Positions 36,527 through 44,084 of a stretch of DNA of 64,000 bases are shown here, piece by piece. Origin of the DNA: Chelativorans petroleitrophicus. GTDB taxonomy: Bacteria; Pseudomonadota; Alphaproteobacteria; Rhizobiales; Rhizobiaceae. The DNA lies in assembly GCF_025398195.1 (NCBI RefSeq), contig NZ_JAODNV010000005.1, forward strand, positions 186,001 to 250,000. The letters are read 5' to 3'. The notes beneath the pieces were generated by a model. That model had not been told where the DNA came from. It saw nothing but the letters and a program-made list of their open reading frames with translations, and searched no databases. Within the stretch, counting starts at the first letter, position 1; every line of letters starts with the position of its first letter. A program made the translations under genes and the position numbers.

Positions 36527-37798
36527 TTACGCCTTCCTGAGCAGCGTATCGAGCGCCATGGCCATGACCGTGGCCGACTGCACCATGTCCTCGATCCCCA
36601 CCCACTCATCCGGTCTGTGGGCGAGGTCCAGAATGCCGGGTCCATAGGCCACACAATCATGGAGATGACCCAACCGGGCGATGTGCTTCTGGTCATAGGT
36701 GCCTGGCGAGATCACGTAATCCGGTTCGCGCCCGAATACGGCGCGCACCGCCTTCGCTAGCGCGCGCGGAACCGCCGCATCGCGCGCCGTCATGGTGGGC
36801 AGAACTTCCATCAGATCGCGGATTGAGTAATCGAAGCGCGGTCTCTCCCGCTTCAGCCGCTCCAGAATGGCGATCACCTCATCCTTCACCTCTTCGAGGC
36901 TTTCCTCGATGAGGAAACGGCGGTCGATCACGATGCGGCAGGAATCCGCCACGTTGGGGGAGGGCAGGCCGGGGAAGAAGTCCTCCGTCTGCCCGCCATG
37001 GATCGAATTGATGTTCAGCGTGGAGCGGCGGGCGCCTTCCGGCACCACAGGCATGTCCGTTCGCTTGGCGTCAAGCGCGGGGTACAATTCAGCCTCGAAG
37101 GCGGAGAGTACGGCCGCCATATGGCGGATGGCCGAATCGCCTAGGAATGGCATGGAGCCATGGGCGATCGCACCGTGCGTTTCGATCTCCGCCCACCACA
37201 CGCCGCGATGGCCAAGACAGATGCGGTCCTTGTTGAGCGGTTCTGGGATGATGACGTGATCCACGCGGGGCTTGGAGAAGAAGCCGCTCCTCGCAAGATA
37301 TGCTACGCCTCCGAAGCCTCCCGATTCTTCATCCACCGTGCCGGAAATCTCGATCGCGCCGTGAAAATCCGGATAGACGGCCATGAAGGCATCGGCCGCT
37401 ATGATGGAGGCGGCGAGCCCGCCCTTCATGTCGCAGGCGCCGCGGCCGAACACCTTTCCATTCCGCACCACGCCCGTGAAGGGATCAACGGACCAGCCTT
37501 CGCCCGCCTCCACCACGTCGATATGGGAATTGAAATGGACAGTGGGACCCGGCGCACGCCCCTCGCGCCGCGCAACCACATTGGTGCGCGGATAGCGGTC
37601 GCTGTCGCCTGGCGCTCCCTCGCCGCGAATCAGACGCGTTTCGAAACCGCGCGCGGCAAGAATGCATGCGAGATGTTCGGCGCAGGGTGTGTAGGCCTCG
37701 CCCGGCGGGTTCACCGTGGGAAAGCGGATGAGGTCAACAGTCAGCGCGACGAGTTCGTCCACGCGTTCGGAAACCGCTCGGGCCAGGGATTCATTCAT
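36527..37798 (-). CDS. M20 family metallo-deacylase/peptidase (ArgE/DapE group)
   Basis: A 423-residue cytoplasmic zinc hydrolase of the ArgE/DapE/ACY1 group. Metal and catalytic residues are present: His and Asp in HFNSHIDVVEAGEGW near residue 95, Asp in GRGACDMKGG near 128, and the Glu pair in VDEESGG near 163. The dimerisation domain between has HGSMPFLGDSAIRHM. It heads the operon with the family-5 importer, so an N-acylated amino acid or dipeptide taken up by that system is the likely substrate; this is inference from context. GGAG precedes the ATG; an earlier in-frame start is less likely. Confidence 0.9.
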   Translation of the reverse strand: MNESLARAVSERVDELVALTVDLIRFPTVNPPGEAYTPCAEHLACILAARGFETRLIRGEGAPGDSDRYPRTNVVARREGRAPGPTVHFNSHIDVVEAGEGWSVDPFTGVVRNGKVFGRGACDMKGGLAASIIAADAFMAVYPDFHGAIEISGTVDEESGGFGGVAYLARSGFFSKPRVDHVIIPEPLNKDRICLGHRGVWWAEIETHGAIAHGSMPFLGDSAIRHMAAVLSAFEAELYPALDAKRTDMPVVPEGARRSTLNINSIHGGQTEDFFPGLPSPNVADSCRIVIDRRFLIEESLEEVKDEVIAILERLKRERPRFDYSIRDLMEVLPTMTARDAAVPRALAKAVRAVFGREPDYVISPGTYDQKHIARLGHLHDCVAYGPGILDLAHRPDEWVGIEDMVQSATVMAMALDTLLRKA

Positions 37799-37907
37799 GG
37801 CTCCATCCAAGCCCCGATCATCCCGCTTGGCAAGGTGGTTGCCCATCAGAGCAACAGGGATTCAGGCGCTCAGCGAAGCAGCGGCCCTAAGGCAGTGCGA
37901 AGGCGTT

Positions 37908-38819
37908 TCAGCCCATCTCCCAGCGCCGGTGGAACCACATCCACTGGCCCGGATGCTCGCGGACCCACTCTTCCACCACATCATTGAGCAGCTGGGACAT
38001 GCGCGTCACATCGACCGCGCCATCTTTATCGCGCGGCAGCTCCAGCTTTTCCATGATCTCGAGCCGGTAGCGCCCGCCAGGCAAGCGGATGCACCGTGCA
38101 GGATAGACGTCGCAGTCATACTGCCTGGCGAGTTTGGGCACGAGCGGGTTGGTGAGGCACGGCCGGTTGAAGAAGGTCGTCCTTACGCCCCGCCGGAACT
38201 TCTGGTCCACCAGCGCGCCGACATTGCCGCCGCTTTCCAGGATCCGGGCTAGCTGAAGCGCCGCGCCCGCGCGGGAGGGAACAAGGCCACCCATCGCCGA
38301 CTGCCGCGTGCGGTGAATATAGTCCGCAATGAAGGGATTGTTCGGCGGGCGGAAGAGGGAGGTGACGTCAAGCCCGTAGGTGGCTGCCGCGATCGGCAGA
38401 AACTCGAAATTGCCGATATGGGCGGTGAACATGATGTGGGGCTTCTTCTCGTCGCGGATGCGCAGGAAGAGATCGATGCCCGAGACTTCCACTCGACCAG
38501 GCTGAGAAGCCTCGGGATCGAAGTCGAATAGCTTGTCGATGAAGACATATTCGACCGCAAGCCGCGCCATATTGGCCCACATGTCGCGCGCGATCGCCTC
38601 GATCTCGTCTTCCGTCTTTTCCGGATAGGCCTTGCGCAGGTTTTCCGTCGCCACGCGATGGCGGCCGGTCCATGGGCCGATGTGTCGCGCGATGCGCTCG
38701 GCGAAATTCAGCGCTTTATCGGGTGGCAGGCCGCGCAAAATGGCAAGAAGGGCCATTGCCACCTGCGCCGTCAGCCAGTGCTCGAGGGTCTTGAGCCTGC
38801 GGCCGAATGTCCGGAGCAT
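37908..38819 (-). CDS. lpxXL: Lipid A very-long-chain acyltransferase (LpxXL, LpxL/HtrB family)
   Basis: An inner-membrane acyltransferase that adds a secondary acyl chain to lipid A. The 303-residue protein has an N-terminal hydrophobic helix, the family catalytic HX4E motif in TAHIGNFE near residue 138, and the C-terminal VREHPGQWMWFHRRWE. In rhizobia the member located in the acpXL cluster transfers the 27-hydroxyoctacosanoyl (or similar) chain from AcpXL. The position here, as the last gene after adh, fabF1, fabF2 and acpXL on the same strand, supports LpxXL rather than an ordinary LpxL. Confidence 0.88.
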   Translation of the reverse strand: MLRTFGRRLKTLEHWLTAQVAMALLAILRGLPPDKALNFAERIARHIGPWTGRHRVATENLRKAYPEKTEDEIEAIARDMWANMARLAVEYVFIDKLFDFDPEASQPGRVEVSGIDLFLRIRDEKKPHIMFTAHIGNFEFLPIAAATYGLDVTSLFRPPNNPFIADYIHRTRQSAMGGLVPSRAGAALQLARILESGGNVGALVDQKFRRGVRTTFFNRPCLTNPLVPKLARQYDCDVYPARCIRLPGGRYRLEIMEKLELPRDKDGAVDVTRMSQLLNDVVEEWVREHPGQWMWFHRRWEMG

Positions 38820-38824
38820 GGATC

Positions 38825-39862
38825 TCAGGCGTTCTGTTGAACGCGCAGGATGATCTTGCCAAAAACATCCCGGCTTTCCATGCGCGCCAGGGCCTTCTCG
38901 ATCTCTTCAAACCCGACAGTCGTGTCAATCACAGGCGAGACGAGCCCGGCCGCCATCTTCTGCATGGCGTCGGCCATGTTTTCCATGCGGCAGCCGAAGG
39001 AGCCGATGATCCTGATCTGCTGCTGGAAGAGCTGCATCAGGTTTATGCTGGTGGACACACCAGAGGTCGAGCCGCAGGTGACGAGCCTGCCGCCGCGCTT
39101 GAGCGACAGCATCGAGCCCGCCCAGGTATCGGCGCCCACATGCTCGAACACCACGTCCACACCGCGCTTCCTGGTGATCTTACGGACCACCCCCTCGAAC
39201 CGTTCCTCGCGGTAGTTGATGATGTGGTCTGCGCCGAGCGCCCTTGCCTTTTCCGCCTTGCGTTCAGAGCCCACGGTGGTGATCACCGTGCAGCCCATCC
39301 GCTTTGCAAGCTGAATGGCCGCCGAACCGATGCCGGAGCCGCCCGCATGCACGAGGATCGTCTCGCCCGGCTGCAGCCTGGCATTGTCGAACAGCATGTG
39401 CTCGACCGTGCCGAAGGTGATGGGCGCAACCGCCGCCCCGATCTCGTCCACGCCGGGAGGGGCGGGAACCAGCAGCCGCGCGGGGAGGTTGATCTTCTCC
39501 TGCGCGAAGCCGTCGATATGGAAACCGTGAACACCGCCCACATGCTCGCAGAGATTGTCTCGCTTCTCGCGGCAGGCGCGGCAAAGGCCGCATGTGCGCG
39601 CCCCGTAGATGGAGACGATCTGGCCCGGAACGAGGCCGCTGACGCCTGGCCCGATCGCATCGACCCATCCGGAGGCCTCCGCCCCGATAACCAGCGGAAG
39701 CGAGCGCTTCGCAAAGGCCATCCCGCGCCAGCCCCACACATCGATGTGATTGAGCGCCACGGCCGCGATCCTGACCGTCACCTCGCCGTGGGTCGGCGGT
39801 GGAGGGGGCGCAATATCGGAAATCTCGAGCTTGCGATCGGAAATGAGCTGCAATGCGCGCAT
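38825..39862 (-). CDS. adhXL: MDR-family oxidoreductase of the acpXL cluster (AdhXL)
   Basis: A 345-residue medium-chain dehydrogenase/reductase. The NAD(P)-binding fold has VHAGGSGIGSAAIQLAKRMG near residue 170. The four structural-zinc Cys are present in CGLCRACREKRDNLCEHVG near residue 95. The catalytic-zinc ligands of true alcohol dehydrogenases are not: the Cys position reads NHIDVWG and the GHE motif reads GAEASG. It may therefore be a reductase rather than an alcohol dehydrogenase. It sits between lpxXL and fabF1 in the very-long-chain fatty acid cluster; its exact step is not established by the sequence. Confidence 0.85.
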   Translation of the reverse strand: MRALQLISDRKLEISDIAPPPPPTHGEVTVRIAAVALNHIDVWGWRGMAFAKRSLPLVIGAEASGWVDAIGPGVSGLVPGQIVSIYGARTCGLCRACREKRDNLCEHVGGVHGFHIDGFAQEKINLPARLLVPAPPGVDEIGAAVAPITFGTVEHMLFDNARLQPGETILVHAGGSGIGSAAIQLAKRMGCTVITTVGSERKAEKARALGADHIINYREERFEGVVRKITRKRGVDVVFEHVGADTWAGSMLSLKRGGRLVTCGSTSGVSTSINLMQLFQQQIRIIGSFGCRMENMADAMQKMAAGLVSPVIDTTVGFEEIEKALARMESRDVFGKIILRVQQNA

Positions 39863-39882
39863 GGATGACGTTTCCGATGAAA

Positions 39883-39941
39883 GTGAATAGCGAATGAGCG
39901 AATTCCGCAGCGGAACCGGTTCTTCCCTATTCGCTATTCAC
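39883..39941. repeat. Inverted repeat element, copy A (GAATAGCGAAT type)
   Basis: GTGAATAGCGAAT (39883-39895) and its exact complement ATTCGCTATTCAC (39929-39941) form 13-base arms. A nested TTCCGC-A-GCGGAA palindrome lies between them at 39903-39915. The element fills most of the gap between fabF1 and adhXL. A related, longer copy lies at 54835-54970. Confidence 0.75.
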
Positions 39942-39948
39942 GCTCCTG

Positions 39949-41217
39949 TCACCCCGGCTCACGCGCCATCACCAGGCAGGTGTTCTGCCCGCCGAAGCCG
40001 AAGGAGTTGGAAAGCACTGTGGGGACGTCCGCCTCGCGCTTCACATTCGGCACGACATCGAGATCGATGGCCGGATCGGGATTGTCATAGTTGATGGTGG
40101 GCGGAATCACGCCTTCGCGCATGGTCATGATCGAGAAAACTGCTTCCACCGCCCCGGCGGCGGACAGGGTGTGGCCGATCATCGATTTGTTGGAGGAAAT
40201 CGGGATCGTCCGCATCCGCTCGCCGAACACGGTCGAAAGCGACAGATGTTCCATCTTGTCGTTCTCGGGCGTGGACGTGCCGTGCGCGTTTATATAGGCG
40301 ACCTCTTCTTCCGCCATGCCTGCATCGGCAAGCGCCGCGCGCACCGCGCCGGCCGCGGGAGAGCCGTCGGGCTTGGAGCGCGTGCGGTGGAAGTCGTCGG
40401 CCTTTTCGCCGCAGCCGCGCATGATCGCGAGGACCTTCGCCCCGCGGGAGCGTGCGCTTTCCAGCGGTTCGAGCACGAGAGCAGCGGAGCCCTCCGCCAG
40501 CACGAATCCGTCGCGATCCTTCGAGAAAGGCTTGGAGGCCTTTTCCGGCCGCTCGTTCTGGGTGGAGAGAGCCGAAAGCAGCGAGAACCGGATGAGCGCC
40601 TCCGCCGTCGCCGAACCGTCGGCGCCAATCGCCAGCGCCCGGTCGCATTCGCCCCGGCGAATCGCCTCTATGCCGAGCTGAATTGCCGTGGCGCCCGAGG
40701 CGCAGGCCGTGGACAGCGTCACCGGCAGTCCGCGCGTGCCGTATTTGTCCGCCAGCCGGTTGGCGATGTTCGCAAACTGCCCCTCATCGAAATAGGCCCT
40801 GTTTGCCGTCTTGCGCGCCGTCTCGATCAGGCTGCGCCAGTCGCCCGAGCGCTCCGAGCGGGCATAAAGCGCCAACCGGTTCCTCCAATCCAGCTCCACC
40901 GGCGGGGCGGCGAGGAAGAGCGGCCCGCCGAAATTCGACAGGGAAAGGCCGGATTCGTCAATCGCTTCCTCTGCAGCGAGTTCGGCAAGCGCGAGGGTAA
41001 GGGCAGTCGCGCCCTGCTCGCTCTCGGGCAGGAAGTCGACCAGGCCCGCGATGGTCGTGGCCAGATGGTCCACGGGAAAGCGTTTGATCGAGCGGATTCC
41101 GGAGCGGCCGCCGGTCAGCGCAGCCCAGTTGTCGCGCTTGCCCTGCCCGAGCGAGGTCACTACGCCCATTCCGGTCACGGCGACGAGCGGGCGTCCGAAT
41201 TTGTCGGTATAGCTCAT
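39949..41217 (-). CDS. fabF1XL: Beta-ketoacyl-ACP synthase II of the acpXL cluster (FabF1XL)
   Basis: A 422-residue condensing enzyme that extends acyl chains on AcpXL toward the C26-C28 length. The Cys-His-His triad is intact: Cys172 in LSTACASGATAIQLG, His in NAHGTSTPEND, and His in NKSMIGHTLSAAGAVE near residue 340. The N-terminus (VAVTGMGVVTSLGQG) is typical. The neighbouring fabF2 product lacks this triad, so this is the likely catalytic partner of a heterodimer. Confidence 0.92.
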   Translation of the reverse strand: MSYTDKFGRPLVAVTGMGVVTSLGQGKRDNWAALTGGRSGIRSIKRFPVDHLATTIAGLVDFLPESEQGATALTLALAELAAEEAIDESGLSLSNFGGPLFLAAPPVELDWRNRLALYARSERSGDWRSLIETARKTANRAYFDEGQFANIANRLADKYGTRGLPVTLSTACASGATAIQLGIEAIRRGECDRALAIGADGSATAEALIRFSLLSALSTQNERPEKASKPFSKDRDGFVLAEGSAALVLEPLESARSRGAKVLAIMRGCGEKADDFHRTRSKPDGSPAAGAVRAALADAGMAEEEVAYINAHGTSTPENDKMEHLSLSTVFGERMRTIPISSNKSMIGHTLSAAGAVEAVFSIMTMREGVIPPTINYDNPDPAIDLDVVPNVKREADVPTVLSNSFGFGGQNTCLVMAREPG

Positions 41218-41232
41218 GCGCTCCTCCGCTCC

Positions 41233-42417
41233 TCAGGCCTCGACAATCAGCCCCATGCCTTCGTAGCAATGATAGCCTACCGAGGTTGCGAGTACGGCTT
41301 TCGGCGCGTCTTCGAGGGGGCGCTCGTTTTCGGCATCGAAGGGCGGGTAGGCCTTTGCGTTATGGATGGCGAGCGCGGCAAGCGCCACAGCGAAGGGGAA
41401 CTGCGCCTCCTTGAGGTGGCCGGTCACGGTGTTGAAGCCGCGCACGGCCATATTGCCGTAGGCATCCAGCGCCGCCTTTTCGGCCCTGGTGGCCGCGTGC
41501 GCACCGGATGCGCCGGATATGGCAAGCGCCGGTGCCGCCCGTCCGGCAAGCACGTCCAGCATCTCGCCCAAGGCGTCCTTTAGGCCGCTGCCTTCCCGCC
41601 GCGCGCGGCCGGAAAGGATTGGCCCGATGGCGGCATAGGCCTTGCGGCCACGCTTTTCGGCATGTTCGCGCGATTCGAGCACCAGAAAGGCTGCACCGGA
41701 GCCCGTGATGATGCCGCCGCCCAGCTCCTCGCGCCGCTGCCAGACGGGTGACCACTCACCGCGCTGCAGATAGGCCGCAAGCTCATAGGCAAGAAGCATG
41801 TCCGGGTGCTCGGTCTGGAAAGCCGCGCCCACGAGACAGTGCGTCGACTGCCCGGCGCGGATGCGCGCTGCCGCCGTCTCGATCGCGGCAACGCCCGCGC
41901 CATCCTCACCCATGAAAGTGCGCGAGGAGCCGGTGACCTTATGGACGATAGAAATGTTGCCGGCCAGCAGGTTGGAAAGCTGCGCTAGGAAGAGCGTAGG
42001 CCTCAATTCGGTCGTAAGCTTTTCATTGAGCAGCACGCCGTGGTCGTTGCGCGCAAGCGAGGCGTCGAGAATGGCCTGGTCCACCGCCGTGTCGCGCTCG
42101 CCGCCGCCGGCCGCCACGATCATGTCCATGGTGGCGCACAATTCCTCGTCGCCCTTGAGGCCCGCATCGTCCAGCGCAAGGCCTGCGGTATAGGTGCCAA
42201 GCCGCTGCCAGGTCTCCATCTGGCGCTGGTCGCCGCGCCTTGGAATCTGCACGCTCCAGTCGATTTCCGGCAGCGGATGGATGACGTAGGGCGCGAAGCG
42301 CTCCCGATCGAGTTTCGGGGCAGGGGAGCCCTGCAGCGCCTGCCAGTGCGCGTCCGTTCCAAGCCCCAGCGACGAGACGATGCCGATACCGGTAATGACG
42401 ACGTCGGTGGAGCTCAT
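41233..42417 (-). CDS. fabF2XL: Ketosynthase-like protein lacking catalytic Cys (FabF2XL)
   Basis: A 394-residue thiolase-fold protein of the FabF family (DVVITGIGIVSSLGLGTDAH at the start). The nucleophile-elbow region (about residues 163-179) reads SSRTFMGEDGAGVAAI, with Asp where FabF has Cys. The first active-site His motif HGTST is replaced by ISGASGAHAAT. Only the second, in FNTVTGHLKEAQ, remains. The GED-G pattern recalls the GEQAGG of polyketide chain-length factors, so it may be a non-condensing partner of FabF1XL that sets chain length. The start at 42417 follows GAGGTGCAT. It is one of four acyl-chain genes on this strand. Confidence 0.86.
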   Translation of the reverse strand: MSSTDVVITGIGIVSSLGLGTDAHWQALQGSPAPKLDRERFAPYVIHPLPEIDWSVQIPRRGDQRQMETWQRLGTYTAGLALDDAGLKGDEELCATMDMIVAAGGGERDTAVDQAILDASLARNDHGVLLNEKLTTELRPTLFLAQLSNLLAGNISIVHKVTGSSRTFMGEDGAGVAAIETAAARIRAGQSTHCLVGAAFQTEHPDMLLAYELAAYLQRGEWSPVWQRREELGGGIITGSGAAFLVLESREHAEKRGRKAYAAIGPILSGRARREGSGLKDALGEMLDVLAGRAAPALAISGASGAHAATRAEKAALDAYGNMAVRGFNTVTGHLKEAQFPFAVALAALAIHNAKAYPPFDAENERPLEDAPKAVLATSVGYHCYEGMGLIVEA

Positions 42418-42443
42418 ATGCACCTCGCGCGCAGTAATGCAGG

Positions 42444-42728
42444 CTAACCCGCCGACTTGGCGGCAACCAGATCGTCAATCTTGGCGCACAGGTTCTTCAT
42501 CACGAAATATTCTTCCGTGCTCACCTTGCCTTCGTTGACCTCCTGGGTCCATTTCTCGAGCGGCACCTTGATGCCGAACTCCTTATCGATGGCAAAGACA
42601 ATGTCGAGGAAATCCAGGCTGTCGATACCCAGATCGTCAATGGTATGGCTGTCGGGAGTGATCTTGTCGCGCTCGATCTCGCTCGTCTCGGCGATGATGT
42701 CGGCAACCTTGTCGAAGGTCGTTGTCAC
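42444..42728 (-). CDS. acpXL: Acyl carrier protein AcpXL
   Basis: A 94-residue acyl carrier protein dedicated to very-long-chain hydroxy fatty acids of lipid A. The phosphopantetheine Ser lies in [15 protein letters not shown] (Ser37). The C-terminus is longer than in ordinary AcpP ([20 protein letters not shown]), as in rhizobial AcpXL. The first codon appears to be GTG, preceded by GGGGACC. Only 26 bases separate its stop from fabF2, leaving no room for the dehydratase gene (fabZXL) that sits here in Rhizobium. Confidence 0.92.
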   Translation of the reverse strand: MTTTFDKVADIIAETSEIERDKITPDSHTIDDLGIDSLDFLDIVFAIDKEFGIKVPLEKWTQEVNEGKVSTEEYFVMKNLCAKIDDLVAAKSAG

Positions 42729-42968
42729 TTGGGTCCCCTCAAAGTACGGGCTTTGGTCCGAATGATGCTGTGCGGCTGTCTAATCGCTTTTTAGCGGCAG
42801 GAAAAGGGCAGGCCAACCGCTCCGGCATGTAGTCGAAAGCGGCAAACACGGCAATGCCCCCTGGCGCGGGAACGCGCGCCCAAAAATCAAAGCAGTGGAA
42901 ACGCTGCCTGAAAGGTTTCTCGGGGAGGCGCTTGCCGCAGCGCATCCGGTGCCATACACAGGCCCGCA

Positions 42969-43919
42969 ATGGAATCCCTCGCAGGCACGCTCGCCTTTGT
43001 TTTCGCGCTCGTCGCGCTCGGTTACCTCAGCGGCTGGTCCGGTCTTCTGAAAAAGGACACGGGCGCGGCGCTGACGGACTTTGCGGTTTCCGTGGCATTG
43101 CCGCTCCTGCTTTTCCGCACCATGGCCCGTGCTGACTTCGCCGGCAGCCTGCCCGCCGCCCTCTGGCTCTGCTATTTCACCGCCGTCGCGTTCACCTGGA
43201 TCACGGCACATTTCGTCATCGTCCGCTTCTTCGGGCGCGACACCCGCGCTGGCATCGTGGGTGGGCTGTCGGCCGGTTTCTCCAATCTCGTGCTGCTCGG
43301 CTTTCCCTTCATGCTGGGTTTATACGGGCAGGAGGGATTCGAAGTCCTCTCGCTCATAGTCTCCGTCCATCTGCCGATCATGATCGGCACTACCGTCCTG
43401 CTGTTCGGGCTGTTCGGCCGGTCCGAAAACGGCGGCATGGGCCTTGCGGCGATCGTTCGCGACTTCCTGGTCAAGCTGCTTACGAATTCGCTGATCATCG
43501 GGATCCTGGCGGGGCTCATCTGGCGGTTTTCCGGGCTCGGCATGCCGCCGCTCATGGAGCGTCTTGTGGACGCGCTGGCGAATGTCGCAGGAACCATAGC
43601 GCTGTTCGCGATGGGGTTGGAGCTCAGGCGTTACGGCATTTCCGGCAATGTGCGGCCTGCGGCGGCCATGACGGGGCTGAAGCTCGTGCTGATGCCGGCG
43701 GTGGCGCTCGCCATGGCGAAGCTGGTGGGCCTACCGCCCTTGAGCGGCAAGGTTGTCGTGACAGCCGCTGCACTGCCCTGCGGCGTAAACCCCTATCTTA
43801 TCGCCGTGCGCTTCGGTACGGGCCAAGCGCTCGCCTCCAATGCCACCACTATCGGCACGCCTCTTGCTGCCCTGAGCACGGCCTTCTGGGTTGCGATGGC
43901 CGAGTGGGTGTTCGGCTGA
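42969..43919 (+). CDS. AEC (auxin efflux carrier) family transporter
   Basis: A 316-residue inner-membrane transporter of the AEC family (DUF-type permease, about ten helices). Helix regions include LAFVFALVALGYLSG near the start, and the substrate-binding halves contain GLSAGFSNLVLLGFPFMLG near residue 95 and AALPCGVNPYLIAVRFG near residue 270. AEC members in bacteria often move malate or malonate; the substrate here is unknown. It is divergent from acpXL. The 240-base gap between them shows no clear promoter boxes to me. Confidence 0.88.
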   Translation: MESLAGTLAFVFALVALGYLSGWSGLLKKDTGAALTDFAVSVALPLLLFRTMARADFAGSLPAALWLCYFTAVAFTWITAHFVIVRFFGRDTRAGIVGGLSAGFSNLVLLGFPFMLGLYGQEGFEVLSLIVSVHLPIMIGTTVLLFGLFGRSENGGMGLAAIVRDFLVKLLTNSLIIGILAGLIWRFSGLGMPPLMERLVDALANVAGTIALFAMGLELRRYGISGNVRPAAAMTGLKLVLMPAVALAMAKLVGLPPLSGKVVVTAAALPCGVNPYLIAVRFGTGQALASNATTIGTPLAALSTAFWVAMAEWVFG

Positions 43920-44084
43920 CTGACAACTTTCTTGCATTTGCCTCCACCGGCTCTAGCTTTGGAGCCAGAGGCGCTATAACGAGATGCTGCGGGCGCGTGC
44001 AGCCGTCCGGAACGTGTCGCATCGAATGCGACCTGATTCTCATCCATAAAGCGGGCGCAGCCTCCCGGCGCCCCAGGAGGAAAC

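Noticed and set aside
40171-41583. 470-residue plus-strand frame over the fabF genes
   Set aside because: Antisense to two FabF-family genes; no recognisable features.
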